DNA of 64,000 nucleotides from positions 62,001-126,000 of the forward strand of contig NZ_SUQN01000007.1 in NCBI RefSeq assembly GCF_013337685.1, given 5' to 3'. Each line of letters starts with the position of its first letter. The stretch's first letter is position 1. The translations under genes and the position numbers were made by a program. Of this stretch, positions 47,203 to 57,265 are shown in pieces. The notes under the pieces are model-generated. The model ran no database searches. It worked only from the letters and a program-made list of their open reading frames with translations, and was not told the DNA's origin. This DNA comes from Citrobacter gillenii. Its GTDB lineage: Bacteria > Pseudomonadota > Gammaproteobacteria > Enterobacterales > Enterobacteriaceae.

Positions 47203-47646
47203 ATGAAACGACTCTTGATTTTAGCCATGCTATTGCCGTTTGCAGGCTTTGCACAGCCCATCAACACCATGAACAACCCGAATCAACCGGGTTATCAGAT
47301 CCCGAGTCAGCAGCGGATGCAGACACAAATGCAATCACAGCAAATTCAGCAGAAAGGGATGCTGAACCAACAGTTGCAGACGCAGACGCGCATGCAACAG
47401 CAGCATATGGAAAATCAGATCAACACCAATTCCCAGCGCGTGCGCCAGTCTCAGCCGGGGGAGTTGAATACCAGCCAACAGCAAATGCTACCCAACAACA
47501 ACGGTGGGATGCTAAACACCAACCGCAATCCGGACAGCACGCTGAATAAACAGCAGCAAATGCTGTCGGAGAAAAAGAACGGCGACATGCTTAAGCCCTC
47601 CAGCACGCCGCAGCCTAACGTGCCGTTAAAAACGATTGGGCCTTAA
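47203..47646 (+). CDS. yhhA: DUF2756 family secreted Gln/Asn-rich protein YhhA
   Basis: 147 residues (E. coli 146). The signal peptide [17 protein letters not shown] is followed by low-complexity Gln/Asn/Met-rich sequence ([20 protein letters not shown]) and ends in PLKTIGP. Function unknown. Its TAA (47644-47646) overlaps the ugpQ stop on the other strand, so the two stop codons share the palindrome TTAA. Confidence 0.93.
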   Translation: MKRLLILAMLLPFAGFAQPINTMNNPNQPGYQIPSQQRMQTQMQSQQIQQKGMLNQQLQTQTRMQQQHMENQINTNSQRVRQSQPGELNTSQQQMLPNNNGGMLNTNRNPDSTLNKQQQMLSEKKNGDMLKPSSTPQPNVPLKTIGP

Positions 47647-48386
47647 TAGGGCTGAAAATCCGGCCCAATGACATCAATGGCATCGGTACAGATGCAATCC
47701 ACCCCCCAGCGCAATAGCTCTGCCGCGCGCTGGGGACGGTTGACGGTGTACACCAGAATGCGTAACCCGGCATCACGTATCGCATCGACACGCGCTTCAT
47801 CCAGCAGCGTATAGTTTAGATGAAGAGAAACGCAGCCCAGCCGCGACGTGAGTTCGCGCCAGTCGTCACGCCATTCATCAAGCAGCAGCCCGCGCGGCAG
47901 TTCCGGTGCGGCCTGCTGTGCAGCTTCAAGAGCCTCAATGTCAAAGGATGACAGCAGCGGCGGCGTCATGTCAGCCCAGAGTTCACGCGCTGCCAGCGCA
48001 ACGGCTCTGCCGGTGAGTGCCTCGCTACCCGTAGTGGGTTTAATCTCAATATTGGCCATCATGCGATGCTGACGGCAGCGGTCCGCCACCTGAGAAAGCA
48101 ACGGCAACGGCTCGCCTTTGAACTCGCCGCTAAACCAGCCCCCGGCATCAACGCGCAGCAGATCCTGCCAGTTCAGCTCCCCTGCGACGCCCCAGCCGTT
48201 GCTGGTGCGTTCAAGGTTGTCGTCGTGCAGTAAGAAGATCTCGCCATCTTTTGACAATTTCGCGTCAAATTCGATCATGGTATGCCCGAATCGCGCCCCC
48301 ACATCGATTGCCGCCAGCGTGTTTTCCGGGGCCAGTTTACCGCCACCACGATGGGCGACAATATGGGGATAAGGCCAGTTACTCAT
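47643..48386 (-). CDS. ugpQ: Glycerophosphodiester phosphodiesterase UgpQ
   Basis: 247 residues, GDPD barrel. Motifs are [13 protein letters not shown] with HxxN-type ligands, [17 protein letters not shown] and NIEIKPT. It hydrolyses glycerophosphodiesters to glycerol-3-phosphate plus alcohol at the cytoplasmic side during Ugp uptake. Last gene of ugpBAECQ; its ATG overlaps the ugpC stop (ATGA). Confidence 0.97.
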   Translation of the reverse strand: MSNWPYPHIVAHRGGGKLAPENTLAAIDVGARFGHTMIEFDAKLSKDGEIFLLHDDNLERTSNGWGVAGELNWQDLLRVDAGGWFSGEFKGEPLPLLSQVADRCRQHRMMANIEIKPTTGSEALTGRAVALAARELWADMTPPLLSSFDIEALEAAQQAAPELPRGLLLDEWRDDWRELTSRLGCVSLHLNYTLLDEARVDAIRDAGLRILVYTVNRPQRAAELLRWGVDCICTDAIDVIGPDFQPY

Positions 48387-49453
48387 ACTCGTTGTCCTGT
48401 TTCGCCATCAAAGAGATGCATATGGTTTTCGGGCAGATGCAGCCACAGCGTGCTGCCTGCCGTCGGGCGATGCTGATGCGCCAGCCGCACCACCAGTTTC
48501 TGCTCGCCCCAGCGTCCGTGGGCCAGGTTATCCGCGCCCAGCATTTCCAGAGTGTCTAGCACCTGCGGCACGCCGCCTTCGGCCTGCGAGCTTAGCGCAA
48601 TATGCTCCGGGCGGATACCCAACGTCATGTTACGCCCAATATGGCGTGAATAATCCTTGCCGAGGGGCAACATCATGCCGCTATCCAGCTCAAAATGATG
48701 GCCCGTGGCGCTGATACGCCCGTCCAGAAGGTTCATGGCCGGACTGCCGATAAAGCTCGCCACAAAGCGGCTGGCCGGTTTTTCGTACACCTCAACCGGC
48801 GTACCGATTTGCTCGGCGACGCCTTTGTTCATCACCAGTACCCGCTGGGCAAGGGTCATAGCTTCGACCTGATCGTGGGTTACGTAAAGTGAGGTGGTTT
48901 TCAGTCGCCGGTGCAGATGTTGTAACTCCAGACGCATCTGCACGCGCAGCTTGGCATCAAGGTTGGAAAGCGGCTCATCAAACAGGAATACTGCCGGTTC
49001 GCGCACAATCGCCCGTCCCATCGCCACACGCTGACGCTGGCCACCGGAAAGCTCGCGTGGGCGACGTTTGAGCAGTTCGCTCAGCTCAAGGATACGCGCG
49101 GCATCGTTCACACGCTCGGCAATGTGCGCTTTGCTCATGCCGCGAATTTTCAACCCCCAGGCCATGTTTTCTTCCACACTCATATGCGGGTAGAGCGCGT
49201 AATTCTGGAACACCATCGCAATACCGCGATCTTTCGGCTCCATCTCAGTGACGCGCTTATTTTCAATCCAGATATCGCCGCTGCTCACCCGCTCCAGTCC
49301 GGCGACCATCCGCAGCAGCGTAGACTTACCGCAGCCGGACGGCCCGACCATTACAATAAATTCCCCGTCCGCAACATCCAGCGTCAGCGGTTTAATCACC
49401 TGGGTTTTACCGTCCCAGCTTTTGGTTACTGCCTGTAGTTTTAAACCAGCCAT
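48383..49453 (-). CDS. ugpC: Glycerol-3-phosphate ABC transporter ATPase UgpC
   Basis: 356 residues from MAGLKLQAV; an 11-codon extension overlaps ugpE and is rejected. Walker [10 protein letters not shown] (37-45), signature [14 protein letters not shown] (about 133), Walker [12 protein letters not shown]. The C-terminal TOBE/OB domain ([12 protein letters not shown]) is MalK-like. It energises UgpAE import of sn-glycerol-3-phosphate and glycerophosphodiesters. Confidence 0.97.
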   Translation of the reverse strand: MAGLKLQAVTKSWDGKTQVIKPLTLDVADGEFIVMVGPSGCGKSTLLRMVAGLERVSSGDIWIENKRVTEMEPKDRGIAMVFQNYALYPHMSVEENMAWGLKIRGMSKAHIAERVNDAARILELSELLKRRPRELSGGQRQRVAMGRAIVREPAVFLFDEPLSNLDAKLRVQMRLELQHLHRRLKTTSLYVTHDQVEAMTLAQRVLVMNKGVAEQIGTPVEVYEKPASRFVASFIGSPAMNLLDGRISATGHHFELDSGMMLPLGKDYSRHIGRNMTLGIRPEHIALSSQAEGGVPQVLDTLEMLGADNLAHGRWGEQKLVVRLAHQHRPTAGSTLWLHLPENHMHLFDGETGQRV

Positions 49454-49454
49454 T

Positions 49455-50300
49455 TTATTTCTCACTATCGACCAGGCCACGCACAAACGCGCGCTGCATG
49501 GCTAACACGATGATTACCGGAGGGATAAGCGTTAGCAGCATAGCTGCCATCACGTGGTTCCACTGCGTCGTACCTTCACCGGTGGCGATCATGCCTTTGA
49601 TACCCGCCACCGCCGTGCCCAGGTTCACGTCGGTAATAATCAACAACGGCCACAGATACTGGTTCCAGCCGTAAATAAAGGTGATGACGAACAGCGCCGC
49701 CAGATTGGTTTTTGACAACGGCAGCACGATGTCGCGGAAAAAACGCATCGGTGATGCGCCGTCAATACGCGCCGCTTCCACCAGTTCATCTGGCAGGGTC
49801 ATAAAGAACTGGCGGAACAGGAATGTCGCGGTGGCGGATGCCATCAGCGGCAGCGTCAGACCTGCGTAGCTGTCGAGCATTTTCAGGTTGGCGATCACCT
49901 CTACCGTCGGGAAAATTCGCACCTCCACCGGCAGCATCAACGTAATAAAAATCATCCAGAAGAACAGGTTACGCAGCGGAAAGCGAAACCAGACGATGGC
50001 GAATGCGGAGAGCATCGACACCGTGATTTTCCCCAGCGTTATGCTGAACGCCATGATGAAACTGTTGAGCATCATCAACCAGAATGGTGCGCTGTTCACG
50101 CCCACCCCGTTGACCCAGATGGTGTGCATGTTATCCAGCAGATGGGTTCCGGGGATCAGCGTCATCGGCGTGTCATATACCGCCTGGTTGTCCAGCGTCG
50201 CCGCCACAAACGCAACGTACAGCGGGAACAGGATCACCATGATCCCCAGAATCAGCAGGGTGTGGCTGAATATTGTCAGCCAGCGACGGTTCTCAATCAT
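49455..50300 (-). CDS. ugpE: Glycerol-3-phosphate ABC transporter permease UgpE
   Basis: 281 residues, about six transmembrane helices. The EAA loop is [26 protein letters not shown], which docks UgpC. It partners with UgpA in the inner membrane. The ATG overlaps the ugpA stop by 4 bp; ugpC begins 1 bp after its stop. Confidence 0.97.
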   Translation of the reverse strand: MIENRRWLTIFSHTLLILGIMVILFPLYVAFVAATLDNQAVYDTPMTLIPGTHLLDNMHTIWVNGVGVNSAPFWLMMLNSFIMAFSITLGKITVSMLSAFAIVWFRFPLRNLFFWMIFITLMLPVEVRIFPTVEVIANLKMLDSYAGLTLPLMASATATFLFRQFFMTLPDELVEAARIDGASPMRFFRDIVLPLSKTNLAALFVITFIYGWNQYLWPLLIITDVNLGTAVAGIKGMIATGEGTTQWNHVMAAMLLTLIPPVIIVLAMQRAFVRGLVDSEK

Positions 50301-51184
50301 TGGTAACGCACCTTACTTTCCACATAGCGGAACTGCACCACGGTCAAAATAATAACGAGGAACATCAGCACCACCGATTGTGCAGCGGAAGACGCCAGAT
50401 CCAGCCCGACAAATCCTTCACGGTAGATCTTATAAATCAGCGTGGTCGTCGCCTGCACCGGTCCGCCCGCCGTGGCGGCATCAATCACCGGGAAGGTGTC
50501 AAAGAAGGCGTAAACCAGATTCACCACCAGCAGGAAAAAACTCACCGGGGCAATCAGCGGCAACGCCAGCTTGAAGAAGCGCCGGATTGGACCCGCACCG
50601 TCAATCGCCGCGGCTTCTATCAGCGAGAGAGGAATAGACTGTAATGCGGCAAAGAAGAACAGGAAGTTGTAACTAATCTGCTTCCAGACCGAGGCAAATA
50701 CCACGAGGAACATGGCCTGGCCGCTGTTTTGCGCGTGATTCCAGTCATAGCCAAACTCACCGAGAAAATGCGTAATCAACCCGCGCCCTGGATTAAACAG
50801 AAAGATCCACAGCACCGCAGCGACGGCAGGGGCCACCGCGTAAGGCAGCAGCATCAGCGTCTGGTAGAAACGGCTGCCGCGCACCACGTAATTCACCAGC
50901 GCGGCAAAAAACAGCGACACCAACAGACCGCTTACCGTGACTAACGTACTGAACTTGATGGTGGTCCAGAACGAATCAAGGTAGTACGGGTCATGAAACA
51001 GCGCGACAAAATTATCCAGCCCCACGAACTGGCTGGAAAAACCAAATGGATCGACGCTTTGTAGCGAATACCACAGCGCTTCACCCGCAGGCCAGATAAA
51101 GAAAATAAGGGTGATAGCCAGTTGCGGGGCCACCAATAAATAGGGTAGCCAGCGCGAGCGGAACACCGGTCGGGATGAGGACAT
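50297..51184 (-). CDS. ugpA: Glycerol-3-phosphate ABC transporter permease UgpA
   Basis: The start [12 protein letters not shown] gives 295 residues, as in E. coli; the longer frame reads through the upstream REP and is not used. About six helices; the EAA loop is [23 protein letters not shown]. It pairs with UgpE. A BIME (51206-51280) separates it from ugpB within the operon, so ugpB is probably made in excess. Confidence 0.97.
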   Translation of the reverse strand: MSSSRPVFRSRWLPYLLVAPQLAITLIFFIWPAGEALWYSLQSVDPFGFSSQFVGLDNFVALFHDPYYLDSFWTTIKFSTLVTVSGLLVSLFFAALVNYVVRGSRFYQTLMLLPYAVAPAVAAVLWIFLFNPGRGLITHFLGEFGYDWNHAQNSGQAMFLVVFASVWKQISYNFLFFFAALQSIPLSLIEAAAIDGAGPIRRFFKLALPLIAPVSFFLLVVNLVYAFFDTFPVIDAATAGGPVQATTTLIYKIYREGFVGLDLASSAAQSVVLMFLVIILTVVQFRYVESKVRYQ

Positions 51185-51205
51185 GGCAGTTCTTTTCCTG
51201 GAAGG

Positions 51206-51280
51206 TGCCGGATGGCGGTGCAAGCACCTTATCCGGCCTACAAACGCTGTAGGCCTGATAAGCGCAGCGCCATCAGGCAC
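51206..51280. repeat. BIME inside the ugp operon (ugpB-ugpA)
   Basis: GTGCCGGATGGCGG...CTTATCCGGCCTAC plus inverted GTAGGCCTGATAAGCGC...GCCATCAGGCAC, in the only long spacer of the operon, directly after the binding-protein gene. Confidence 0.92.
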
Positions 51281-51288
51281 TTATACAC

Positions 51289-52605
51289 TTAAGATTTGGT
51301 CGACTGCTCGAAGCGACGCAGTAACTGGTTGCCGCGCTCAACGGCGGTATCCAACGCTTGCTGTGGGGTTTTCTTACCGGTCCAGACGCTTTCCAGTTCC
51401 TCATCCACGATGGTGCGGATCTGCGGCATATTGCCCAAGCGCAGTCCTTTGGTGAACGGCAACGGTGGCTTGTTCAGCATTTGACGCGTGGCGGTATCCG
51501 CCCCCGGGTTCTTGTCATAGAAGCCCTGTTCGCGGGTCAGATCGTAGGCGGCGGTGGTGATCGGCAGATAGCCCGTTTTCTGGTGCCATTCAGCCGCAAT
51601 TTCAGGCTTCGCCAGGAAGTTAAGGAACTGCGCCACGCCAGCGTAGGTTTCTTTGTCTTTACCCTGCATCACCCACAGGCTCGCACCGCCGATAATCGCG
51701 TTCTGCGGGGCACCTTTCACGTCGGCATCGTACGGCATCATACCGACGCCATAGTTGAATTTCGCATAGTGACGGATGTCGGCCAGAGAGCCGGAAGAAG
51801 CAGTGGTAATCGCACAGTCACCGCTGTAAAACTTCTCGGTGGATTCATCTTTGCGCCCGAAGTAGCTGAAATCACCCTTCTTGTTTAGCTCTTGCAGCAG
51901 TGCAATATGTTTCACCTGCTCCGGCTTATTAAACTCCAGCACCGCATCGGTACCGTCAAAACCATTGTTTTTAGTGGCGACCGGCAAACCGTTCCAGGCA
52001 CTAAAGTTTTCAATCTGGATCCACCCCTGCCAGCCGCTGGCATAGCCGCACTTCATGCCTGCAGCCTTCAACTTCGCGGTGTACTCCGCCAGGTCCTGCC
52101 AGGTTTTTGGCGGCTGTTCAGGGTCTAAACCGGCTTTTTTGAAGGCATCTTTGTTGTAGTACAGCACCGGGGTGGAGCTGTTAAACGGCTGGGAGAGCAA
52201 ATGTCCGGTTTTAGAGTCGGTGTAATAACCGGAAACCGTCGGCACAAACTGAGACTCATCAAAGTTAATTCCAGCCTCTTTGAACACTTCATAGACCGGC
52301 TTAATTGCCTTTGAGGCCATCATAGTTGCCGTCCCGACTTCGTAAACCTGCAGCAGAGCAGGCGCGTTACCGGTACGGAATGCGGCGATCCCCGCGCTCA
52401 GGCTCTGCTCATAGTTGCCTTTGTACTGCGGAACGATTTTGTAGTCGGGATTGGATTCATTAAAACGTTGCGCCAGTGAATCAACTTCTTTACCCAGTTC
52501 GCCTTCCATTGAATGCCAGAACGGGATAGTGGTGACGGCCAGTGCCTGACCTGCAAATGCCAGGCTGATTGCCAGTCCTAAAGCTGTATGTCGTAACGAT
52601 TTCAT
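51289..52605 (-). CDS. ugpB: Glycerol-3-phosphate-binding periplasmic protein UgpB
   Basis: 438 residues with signal peptide [23 protein letters not shown] (cut after about 23). Family 1 solute-binding protein; characteristic segments are [38 protein letters not shown] and [12 protein letters not shown]. It captures glycerol-3-phosphate and glycerophosphocholine for UgpAEC. First gene of the operon; PhoB control is known in E. coli and possible half-sites are upstream. Confidence 0.97.
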   Translation of the reverse strand: MKSLRHTALGLAISLAFAGQALAVTTIPFWHSMEGELGKEVDSLAQRFNESNPDYKIVPQYKGNYEQSLSAGIAAFRTGNAPALLQVYEVGTATMMASKAIKPVYEVFKEAGINFDESQFVPTVSGYYTDSKTGHLLSQPFNSSTPVLYYNKDAFKKAGLDPEQPPKTWQDLAEYTAKLKAAGMKCGYASGWQGWIQIENFSAWNGLPVATKNNGFDGTDAVLEFNKPEQVKHIALLQELNKKGDFSYFGRKDESTEKFYSGDCAITTASSGSLADIRHYAKFNYGVGMMPYDADVKGAPQNAIIGGASLWVMQGKDKETYAGVAQFLNFLAKPEIAAEWHQKTGYLPITTAAYDLTREQGFYDKNPGADTATRQMLNKPPLPFTKGLRLGNMPQIRTIVDEELESVWTGKKTPQQALDTAVERGNQLLRRFEQSTKS

Positions 52606-52667
52606 CGGTTATCTCTCTTGTTGTGCCGGATGCGCGATATCACGCGTTTTATGCTCGCGGGGGTAAC

Positions 52668-52687
52668 ATGACATGCTCGAATGACAG
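52668..52687 (-). promoter_or_regulatory. Possible Pho box half-sites upstream of ugpB
   Basis: On the - strand CTGTCAT (52681-52687) is followed after 6 bp by ATGTCAT (52668-52674). The canonical PhoB box has 4 bp between the 7-mers, so spacing is off by two. They lie 63-82 bp before ugpB. PhoB control of ugp is established in E. coli; this exact site is tentative. Confidence 0.4.
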
Positions 52688-52790
52688 AAAAATAACTTTT
52701 TTATTACAAAAAAAAGATAGTAAGGCGACAGAGAGATGGCAAGGCAGTGAAGGCGTAGTGACAGGAAAATGCGGGGTGGTGCACAACAAA

Positions 52791-52822
52791 GCCGGGTAGT
52801 GGTGATGTCTTACCCGGCCTAC
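52791..52822. repeat. REP-like palindrome downstream of the small Fur-linked unit
   Basis: GCCGGGTAGTGGTGATGTC-TTACCCGGCCTAC, between the small two-gene unit and the ugpB promoter. Confidence 0.8.
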
Positions 52823-52848
52823 GGAGGGATTTTATCAGTCCAGTAAAA

Positions 52849-53124
52849 TCAGGAAGATTGCGCGAAAATAAATTCCAGCGCCAAACCCAGGATCTGCATA
52901 CCATGGATGTTTTCTTCCGGAGATATCGCCACCAGGCTTTCCAGAAACTTGAGTTGGCGTGACTGGGCGTTAATGATGCGTTTTCCCCGTAACGCAGGAA
53001 GTTTCAGCGAAGAGATGGGATAAACCACGCGACCACAGACTTCCACCGGCAGATTGCGCAGATCGACCTGCTGGAGCACTCCTACAGAGGAATGCAGCAG
53101 CGCAACTGGCGTAACGGCAAGCAA
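52849..53124 (-). CDS. Small protein of unknown function, second gene of a Fur-box-linked pair
   Basis: Up to 91 residues from TTG 53124, which lies 14 bp after the upstream gene's stop; the start is uncertain. An in-frame extension upstream (RLRPATLLLAVTPVALLHSS) would make a good signal peptide, but it runs into TAG without ATG/GTG; CTG 53127 is the other candidate. The body has one cysteine (LPVEVCGRVVYP) and ends in a hydrophobic helix ILGLALEFIFAQSS. I do not recognise it. It could be a decayed or non-canonically started gene cotranscribed with its neighbour. Confidence 0.55.
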   Translation of the reverse strand: MLAVTPVALLHSSVGVLQQVDLRNLPVEVCGRVVYPISSLKLPALRGKRIINAQSRQLKFLESLVAISPEENIHGMQILGLALEFIFAQSS

Positions 53125-53138
53125 CAGCGTTGCCGGCC

Positions 53139-53420
53139 TTAATCTCTACGCCAGCGTCGTTCGTACTCATTCTGTAAACGCTGCTGCTCCCGCCGCTCAC
53201 GCTCACGCTGGATATCCGATTTTTCATCTTCCCAACTCGGGCACACCGAGCTGTTGAATACTTCGCAGGGCGAGTTGGATTGTGCTAACGGATTGGTGGT
53301 TTTTTCTTCCCAGATAGCGGGATCGCGCGGGTCGAACGTTTGCGGCTTCAATGCCTGAGCGCTGGATGAGAGCGCCAAAAACAGACTTCCAATCATCATG
53401 CAGGTGCCAGAACGTCGCAT
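53139..53420 (-). CDS. Small secreted charged protein, first gene of a Fur-box-linked pair
   Basis: 93 residues, ATG behind a strong AAGGAGAAAGG. Signal peptide about 1-24 (MRRSGTCMMIGSLFLALSSS then AQA cut). The mature part carries FDPRDPAIWEEKTTNPL, two cysteines (SPCEVFNSSVCPSWED) that could form a disulfide, and a highly charged Arg/Glu-rich helix (SDIQRERERREQQRLQNEYE). No known family recognised. A good Fur-box match 27-45 bp upstream suggests iron-regulated expression. I think Salmonella has small genes at the same place; this is memory only. Confidence 0.75.
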   Translation of the reverse strand: MRRSGTCMMIGSLFLALSSSAQALKPQTFDPRDPAIWEEKTTNPLAQSNSPCEVFNSSVCPSWEDEKSDIQRERERREQQRLQNEYERRWRRD

Positions 53421-53446
53421 CCTTTCTCCTTGTTCATTTTATTATT

Positions 53447-53465
53447 GATAATTATTCTCAATAAT
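53447..53465 (-). promoter_or_regulatory. Putative Fur box upstream of the small two-gene unit
   Basis: ATTATTGAGAATAATTATC on the - strand matches the 19-bp Fur consensus GATAATGATAATCATTATC at 14 positions. It ends 26 bp before the ATG at 53420, where it could cover a promoter. Confidence 0.7.
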
Positions 53466-53475
53466 AACATGGAGC

Positions 53476-53500
53476 AATAAAAAGGGGCCACATCGGCCCC
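53476..53500 (-). terminator. Terminator of livKHMGF
   Basis: On the - strand GGGGCC-GATGT-GGCCCC (53484-53500) is followed by TTTTTATT. It starts 19 bp after the livF stop and overlaps no gene. Confidence 0.9.
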
Positions 53501-53519
53501 TGGTCTATTTCAAGAAATA

Positions 53520-54233
53520 TTACCCGCCCAGATAGGCGCTGCGCACCGCTTCGTTGGCCAGCAGCGCATCGCCGGTGTCCTCCAGAACCACATGACCGTT
53601 TTCCAGCACGTAGCCGCGATCGGCGAGCTTCAGCGCCTGATTGGCGTTCTGCTCGACGAGGAAGATGGTCATCCCCTGCTCACGCAGCTGTTCGATGGTG
53701 TTAAAGATCTGCTGGATGATAATCGGCGCCAGCCCCAGAGATGGTTCATCAAGCAGCAGCAGACGTGGCTGGCTCATCAGCGCGCGGCCAATCGCCAGCA
53801 TCTGCTGTTCACCGCCGGACATGGTGCCCGCCCGTTGAATACGACGCTCATGCAGGCGTGGGAACAGGTCATACACCCACTTGATACGTTCCTGAAACTG
53901 GTTGCGTTCAACAAAGAAGCCACCCATTGCCAGATTCTCTTCCACCGTCATGCGCGAAAACACGCGACGCCCTTCCGGGACAATCGCCACCGCTTCACGC
54001 ATGATTTTCGCCGTCTGCCAGTCGGTGATGTCTTTACCATCAAAAACAATGCGCCCGCTGGTCGCTCGCGGATCGCCGCACAATGTGCCGAGCAGCGTGG
54101 TTTTACCCGCACCGTTGGCACCGATTAACGTCACGATCTCACCCTGATTGATATACAGACTGACGTCGTGCAGCGCCTGGATCTTTCCGTAGTGGGCGTT
54201 CACCTTGTCAAACGTTAACATCGCTTTTTCCAT
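53520..54233 (-). CDS. livF: Branched-chain amino acid ABC transporter ATPase LivF
   Basis: The start MEKAMLTFDKV gives 237 residues (E. coli length). Walker A GANGAGKTT (about 39-47), signature TMSGGEQQMLAIGRAL, Walker B LLLLDEPSLGLAP. It energises the LIV-I/LS high-affinity leucine/isoleucine/valine importer together with LivG. Last gene of livKHMGF; terminator downstream. Confidence 0.97.
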   Translation of the reverse strand: MEKAMLTFDKVNAHYGKIQALHDVSLYINQGEIVTLIGANGAGKTTLLGTLCGDPRATSGRIVFDGKDITDWQTAKIMREAVAIVPEGRRVFSRMTVEENLAMGGFFVERNQFQERIKWVYDLFPRLHERRIQRAGTMSGGEQQMLAIGRALMSQPRLLLLDEPSLGLAPIIIQQIFNTIEQLREQGMTIFLVEQNANQALKLADRGYVLENGHVVLEDTGDALLANEAVRSAYLGG

Positions 54234-54250
54234 CTTTTGGCTCGCCCCCA

Positions 54251-55018
54251 TTATGCTTCACCTAAATAGGCGCGGATGACATCCGGGTTATTACGAATCT
54301 GTTCCGGCGTCCCGTTTGCCAGCGGCGTGCCCTGGTTCACCACGTAGATACGGTCTGAAATCCCCATCACCAGCTTCATGTCATGTTCAATCAACAAGAT
54401 TGAAGTGTTGTGATGATTACGCAGCTCAGCAATCAGCTCATCCAGCTCTTTAGTCTCTTTCGGGTTGAGCCCCGCGGCAGGTTCGTCGAGCATCAGGATT
54501 TCCGGCTGGGTCACCATGCAACGAGCAATCTCCAGACGACGCTGGTCACCATAGGCCAGGTTACTGGCCTGACGGTTGGCGTGTTCCAGCAGACCGATAC
54601 GCTCAAGCCAGGTGGCAGCACGGTCCAGCGCTTCGCTCTGGGCACGACGGAAAGACGGGGTTTTCAGCAATCCGGAGAAGACACCGGTTTTCAGCTGTTG
54701 GTGTTGCGCCACCAGCAGGTTTTCAATCACCGTCATCTCGCGGAACAGACGCACGTGCTGGAAGGTGCGCACCACGCCCATGCGGGCAATTTGCTGGCCC
54801 GGCAGCCCTTCCAGATGCTGATCGCGCAGCTTGATCGTCCCCCCCGTCGGCTTGTAAAAACCGGTCAGACAGTTGAAAACTGTGGTTTTACCCGCACCGT
54901 TTGGCCCGATTAACGAGACAATTTCCTGCGGCCTCAGTTCCAGTTCAACGTTGTTGACCGCCAGCAGACCGCCGAAGCGCATCATCAGGCCGTTCACGGA
55001 TAATAATGGCTGACTCAT
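54251..55018 (-). CDS. livG: Branched-chain amino acid ABC transporter ATPase LivG
   Basis: 255 residues. Walker [10 protein letters not shown] (about 38-46), signature [14 protein letters not shown] (the LivG-type variant of LSGGQ), Walker [14 protein letters not shown]. It forms the ATPase pair with LivF on LivHM. Its ATG overlaps the livM stop by 4 bp; 17 bp separate it from livF. Confidence 0.97.
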   Translation of the reverse strand: MSQPLLSVNGLMMRFGGLLAVNNVELELRPQEIVSLIGPNGAGKTTVFNCLTGFYKPTGGTIKLRDQHLEGLPGQQIARMGVVRTFQHVRLFREMTVIENLLVAQHQQLKTGVFSGLLKTPSFRRAQSEALDRAATWLERIGLLEHANRQASNLAYGDQRRLEIARCMVTQPEILMLDEPAAGLNPKETKELDELIAELRNHHNTSILLIEHDMKLVMGISDRIYVVNQGTPLANGTPEQIRNNPDVIRAYLGEA

Positions 55019-56295
55019 GCCTGCTCTCCTTCTTTCGCTTGCCCGTTTTTCAACTTCAACTGTGGACGGGTCATCGGCAGAAGCCCCTGTGGGCGCCAGA
55101 TCATCATCAGTACCATCAAACCACCGAGCATCAACATGCTGTATTCATTGAAATCACGCATCAGTTCGCGTGACACCACCAGCAGGATGGCCGCCAGGAT
55201 CACCGCAAACTGCGACCCCATGCCACCGAGGACGACAATCGCCAGTACGAAGGCCGATTCAGCAAAAGTGAAAGACTCCGGACTAACGAAGCCCTGACGC
55301 GCAGCAAACAGCGTGCCGGCAAAGCCGGCAAACGCGGCACTGATGGTAAAGGCGGTCAGCTTGATACGTGTTGGGTTTAAACCCAGCGAGCGGCAGGCGA
55401 TTTCATCTTCACGCAAGGCTTCCCACGCGCGGCCCAGCGGCATACGCAGCAGGCGGTTAATGACGAACAGTGAGAAAACCACCAGCAGCAACGCCACCAG
55501 ATAGAGGAAAATCACACGGTCAGACGGGTCATACTTCACGCCGAAGAAGTTGCTGAAGGTATCCCAGCCGCCTTCGCGGGCGCTACGGCTGAACTCGAGA
55601 CCGAAGAGAGTCGGTTTCGGGATCTGGCTAATGCCGTTCGGGCCACCGGTCACTTCAGTATTGTTCAGCAACAGAATACGGACGATCTCACCAAAACCTA
55701 AAGTCACAATCGCCAGATAGTCACCGCGCAGACGCAGTACCGGGAAGCCGAGCAGGAAACCCGCTGCCGCAGAGACCAGGCCTGCCAGCGGCAGGCAGGT
55801 CCAGAAACCGAGACCGTAATAGTGGTTCAACAGCGCGAAGGTGTAAGCACCGATAGCATAAAAACCGCCGTAGCCCAGCACCAACAGACCAGAAAGCCCC
55901 ACCACCACGTTTAAGCCCAGACCGAGGATGATATAGATCATCGTCAGCGTGGCGATATCGACCGTGCCGCGTGAGACCATAAACGGCCACGCTACGGCAA
56001 TCACCAGCAGCGCCACCAGGAACAGTTTTTGTTTGACGGTGGAGCCGTCAATCGCCGGCAGAATAAACTTCGGGCCGGAAACTCGCTTCATGCTGTGCTG
56101 GAAAGCCGGGCGCAGCAGCTGGAACAGAAAAACGACTCCGGTGCCGATAAACACCCACTGCCAGCGAATATCACTGGCGACATCAACGACCAGCTTGGTG
56201 CCATCCAGCTCTAACTGAACGCCCATAAAGACACCCGCGAGGATGAAAAACATGGCGGCAGAGAGCAGCGCCATCGCAACGTGCATTGGTTTCAT
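55015..56295 (-). CDS. livM: Branched-chain amino acid ABC transporter permease LivM
   Basis: 426 residues (E. coli 425), about ten transmembrane segments. Family hallmarks are [27 protein letters not shown] and [19 protein letters not shown]. It is the inner-membrane partner of LivH. The ATG overlaps the livH stop by 4 bp. Confidence 0.97.
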   Translation of the reverse strand: MKPMHVAMALLSAAMFFILAGVFMGVQLELDGTKLVVDVASDIRWQWVFIGTGVVFLFQLLRPAFQHSMKRVSGPKFILPAIDGSTVKQKLFLVALLVIAVAWPFMVSRGTVDIATLTMIYIILGLGLNVVVGLSGLLVLGYGGFYAIGAYTFALLNHYYGLGFWTCLPLAGLVSAAAGFLLGFPVLRLRGDYLAIVTLGFGEIVRILLLNNTEVTGGPNGISQIPKPTLFGLEFSRSAREGGWDTFSNFFGVKYDPSDRVIFLYLVALLLVVFSLFVINRLLRMPLGRAWEALREDEIACRSLGLNPTRIKLTAFTISAAFAGFAGTLFAARQGFVSPESFTFAESAFVLAIVVLGGMGSQFAVILAAILLVVSRELMRDFNEYSMLMLGGLMVLMMIWRPQGLLPMTRPQLKLKNGQAKEGEQA

Positions 56296-57218
56296 ACTTT
56301 CTCTACCTCCGGGCGACCCAGAATACCGGTCGGCATCACCAGCAGCACGATAATCAGCAGTGCAAACGACACCACGTCTTTGTATTCCGTACTCAGATAC
56401 GCAGAGGAAAGCGCTTCCGCTACACCCAGAATCAGACCGCCAATCATCGCCCCAGGGATGCTACCGATGCCACCCAGTACGGCGGCGGTAAAGGCTTTCA
56501 TCCCGGCCATAAAGCCGATATACGGGTTGATAACGCCGTAGAATTGACCGAGCAGCACGCCCGCCACTGCCGCCATCGCCGCACCGATCACAAAAGTCAG
56601 CGCAATCACGCGGTCAGTGTTAATACCGAGCAGGCTGGCCATTTTCAGATCTTCTGCACAGGCGCGACACGCACGGCCCATACGCGAGTAGCGGATGAAA
56701 ATCGTCAGCGCCAGCATGGCTACAAAGGTCACAACCCAGATAACTGCCTGCATGGTCGTAATGGAGGCAGAGAAGTTTTCGCTACTGCCGATGGTCCACT
56801 GGCCGTTAAACAGGCTGGGCAGCGCCACGTCGCGCGAGCCTTCGGTCAGGCTGACGTAGTTTTGCAGGAAGATGGACATCCCGATGGCGGAAATCAGCGC
56901 AATCAGGCGCTTGGAGCTGCGCACGGGCCGGTATGCCACGCGTTCAATACTCCAGCCGTAGGCGCTGGCAATCACGATAGCGCCTACGAATCCGGCCGCT
57001 ACCAGCAGCCAGCTGGTATCAATACCCATCATCATTAGCGCAGCGATGATCATAAAGGAGACATAGCTGCCGATCATATACACCTCGCCGTGGGCGAAGT
57101 TGATCATGCCGATAATGCCGTACACCATCGTGTAACCGATGGCGATCAGCGCGTAGGTGCTTCCCAGCGTGACGCCGTTAAACATCTGCTGTAAGAAATA
57201 GAGGAACTGCTCGGACAT
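56292..57218 (-). CDS. livH: Branched-chain amino acid ABC transporter permease LivH
   Basis: The start [15 protein letters not shown] gives 308 residues; two codons upstream also offer an ATG. About eight helices. Hallmarks are [27 protein letters not shown] and [17 protein letters not shown]. It follows livK after a 47-bp spacer holding a GC-rich hairpin (57237-57257). Confidence 0.96.
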   Translation of the reverse strand: MSEQFLYFLQQMFNGVTLGSTYALIAIGYTMVYGIIGMINFAHGEVYMIGSYVSFMIIAALMMMGIDTSWLLVAAGFVGAIVIASAYGWSIERVAYRPVRSSKRLIALISAIGMSIFLQNYVSLTEGSRDVALPSLFNGQWTIGSSENFSASITTMQAVIWVVTFVAMLALTIFIRYSRMGRACRACAEDLKMASLLGINTDRVIALTFVIGAAMAAVAGVLLGQFYGVINPYIGFMAGMKAFTAAVLGGIGSIPGAMIGGLILGVAEALSSAYLSTEYKDVVSFALLIIVLLVMPTGILGRPEVEKV

Positions 57219-57236
57219 ATGCAAACCTTTTCATAC

Positions 57237-57257
57237 CCGCCCGGCATCACCGGGCGG
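57237..57257. promoter_or_regulatory. Hairpin between livK and livH
   Basis: CCGCCCGG-CATCA-CCGGGCGG, a perfect 8-bp stem with no T run on the - strand. It is likely an mRNA 3'-protecting or attenuating structure that favours livK over the membrane genes. Confidence 0.6.
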
Positions 57258-57265
57258 TGGGATAA

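Noticed and set aside
47085-47276. 64-codon N-terminal extension of ggt
   Set aside because: It overlaps yhhA and its promoter on the other strand, and would place the signal peptide internally.
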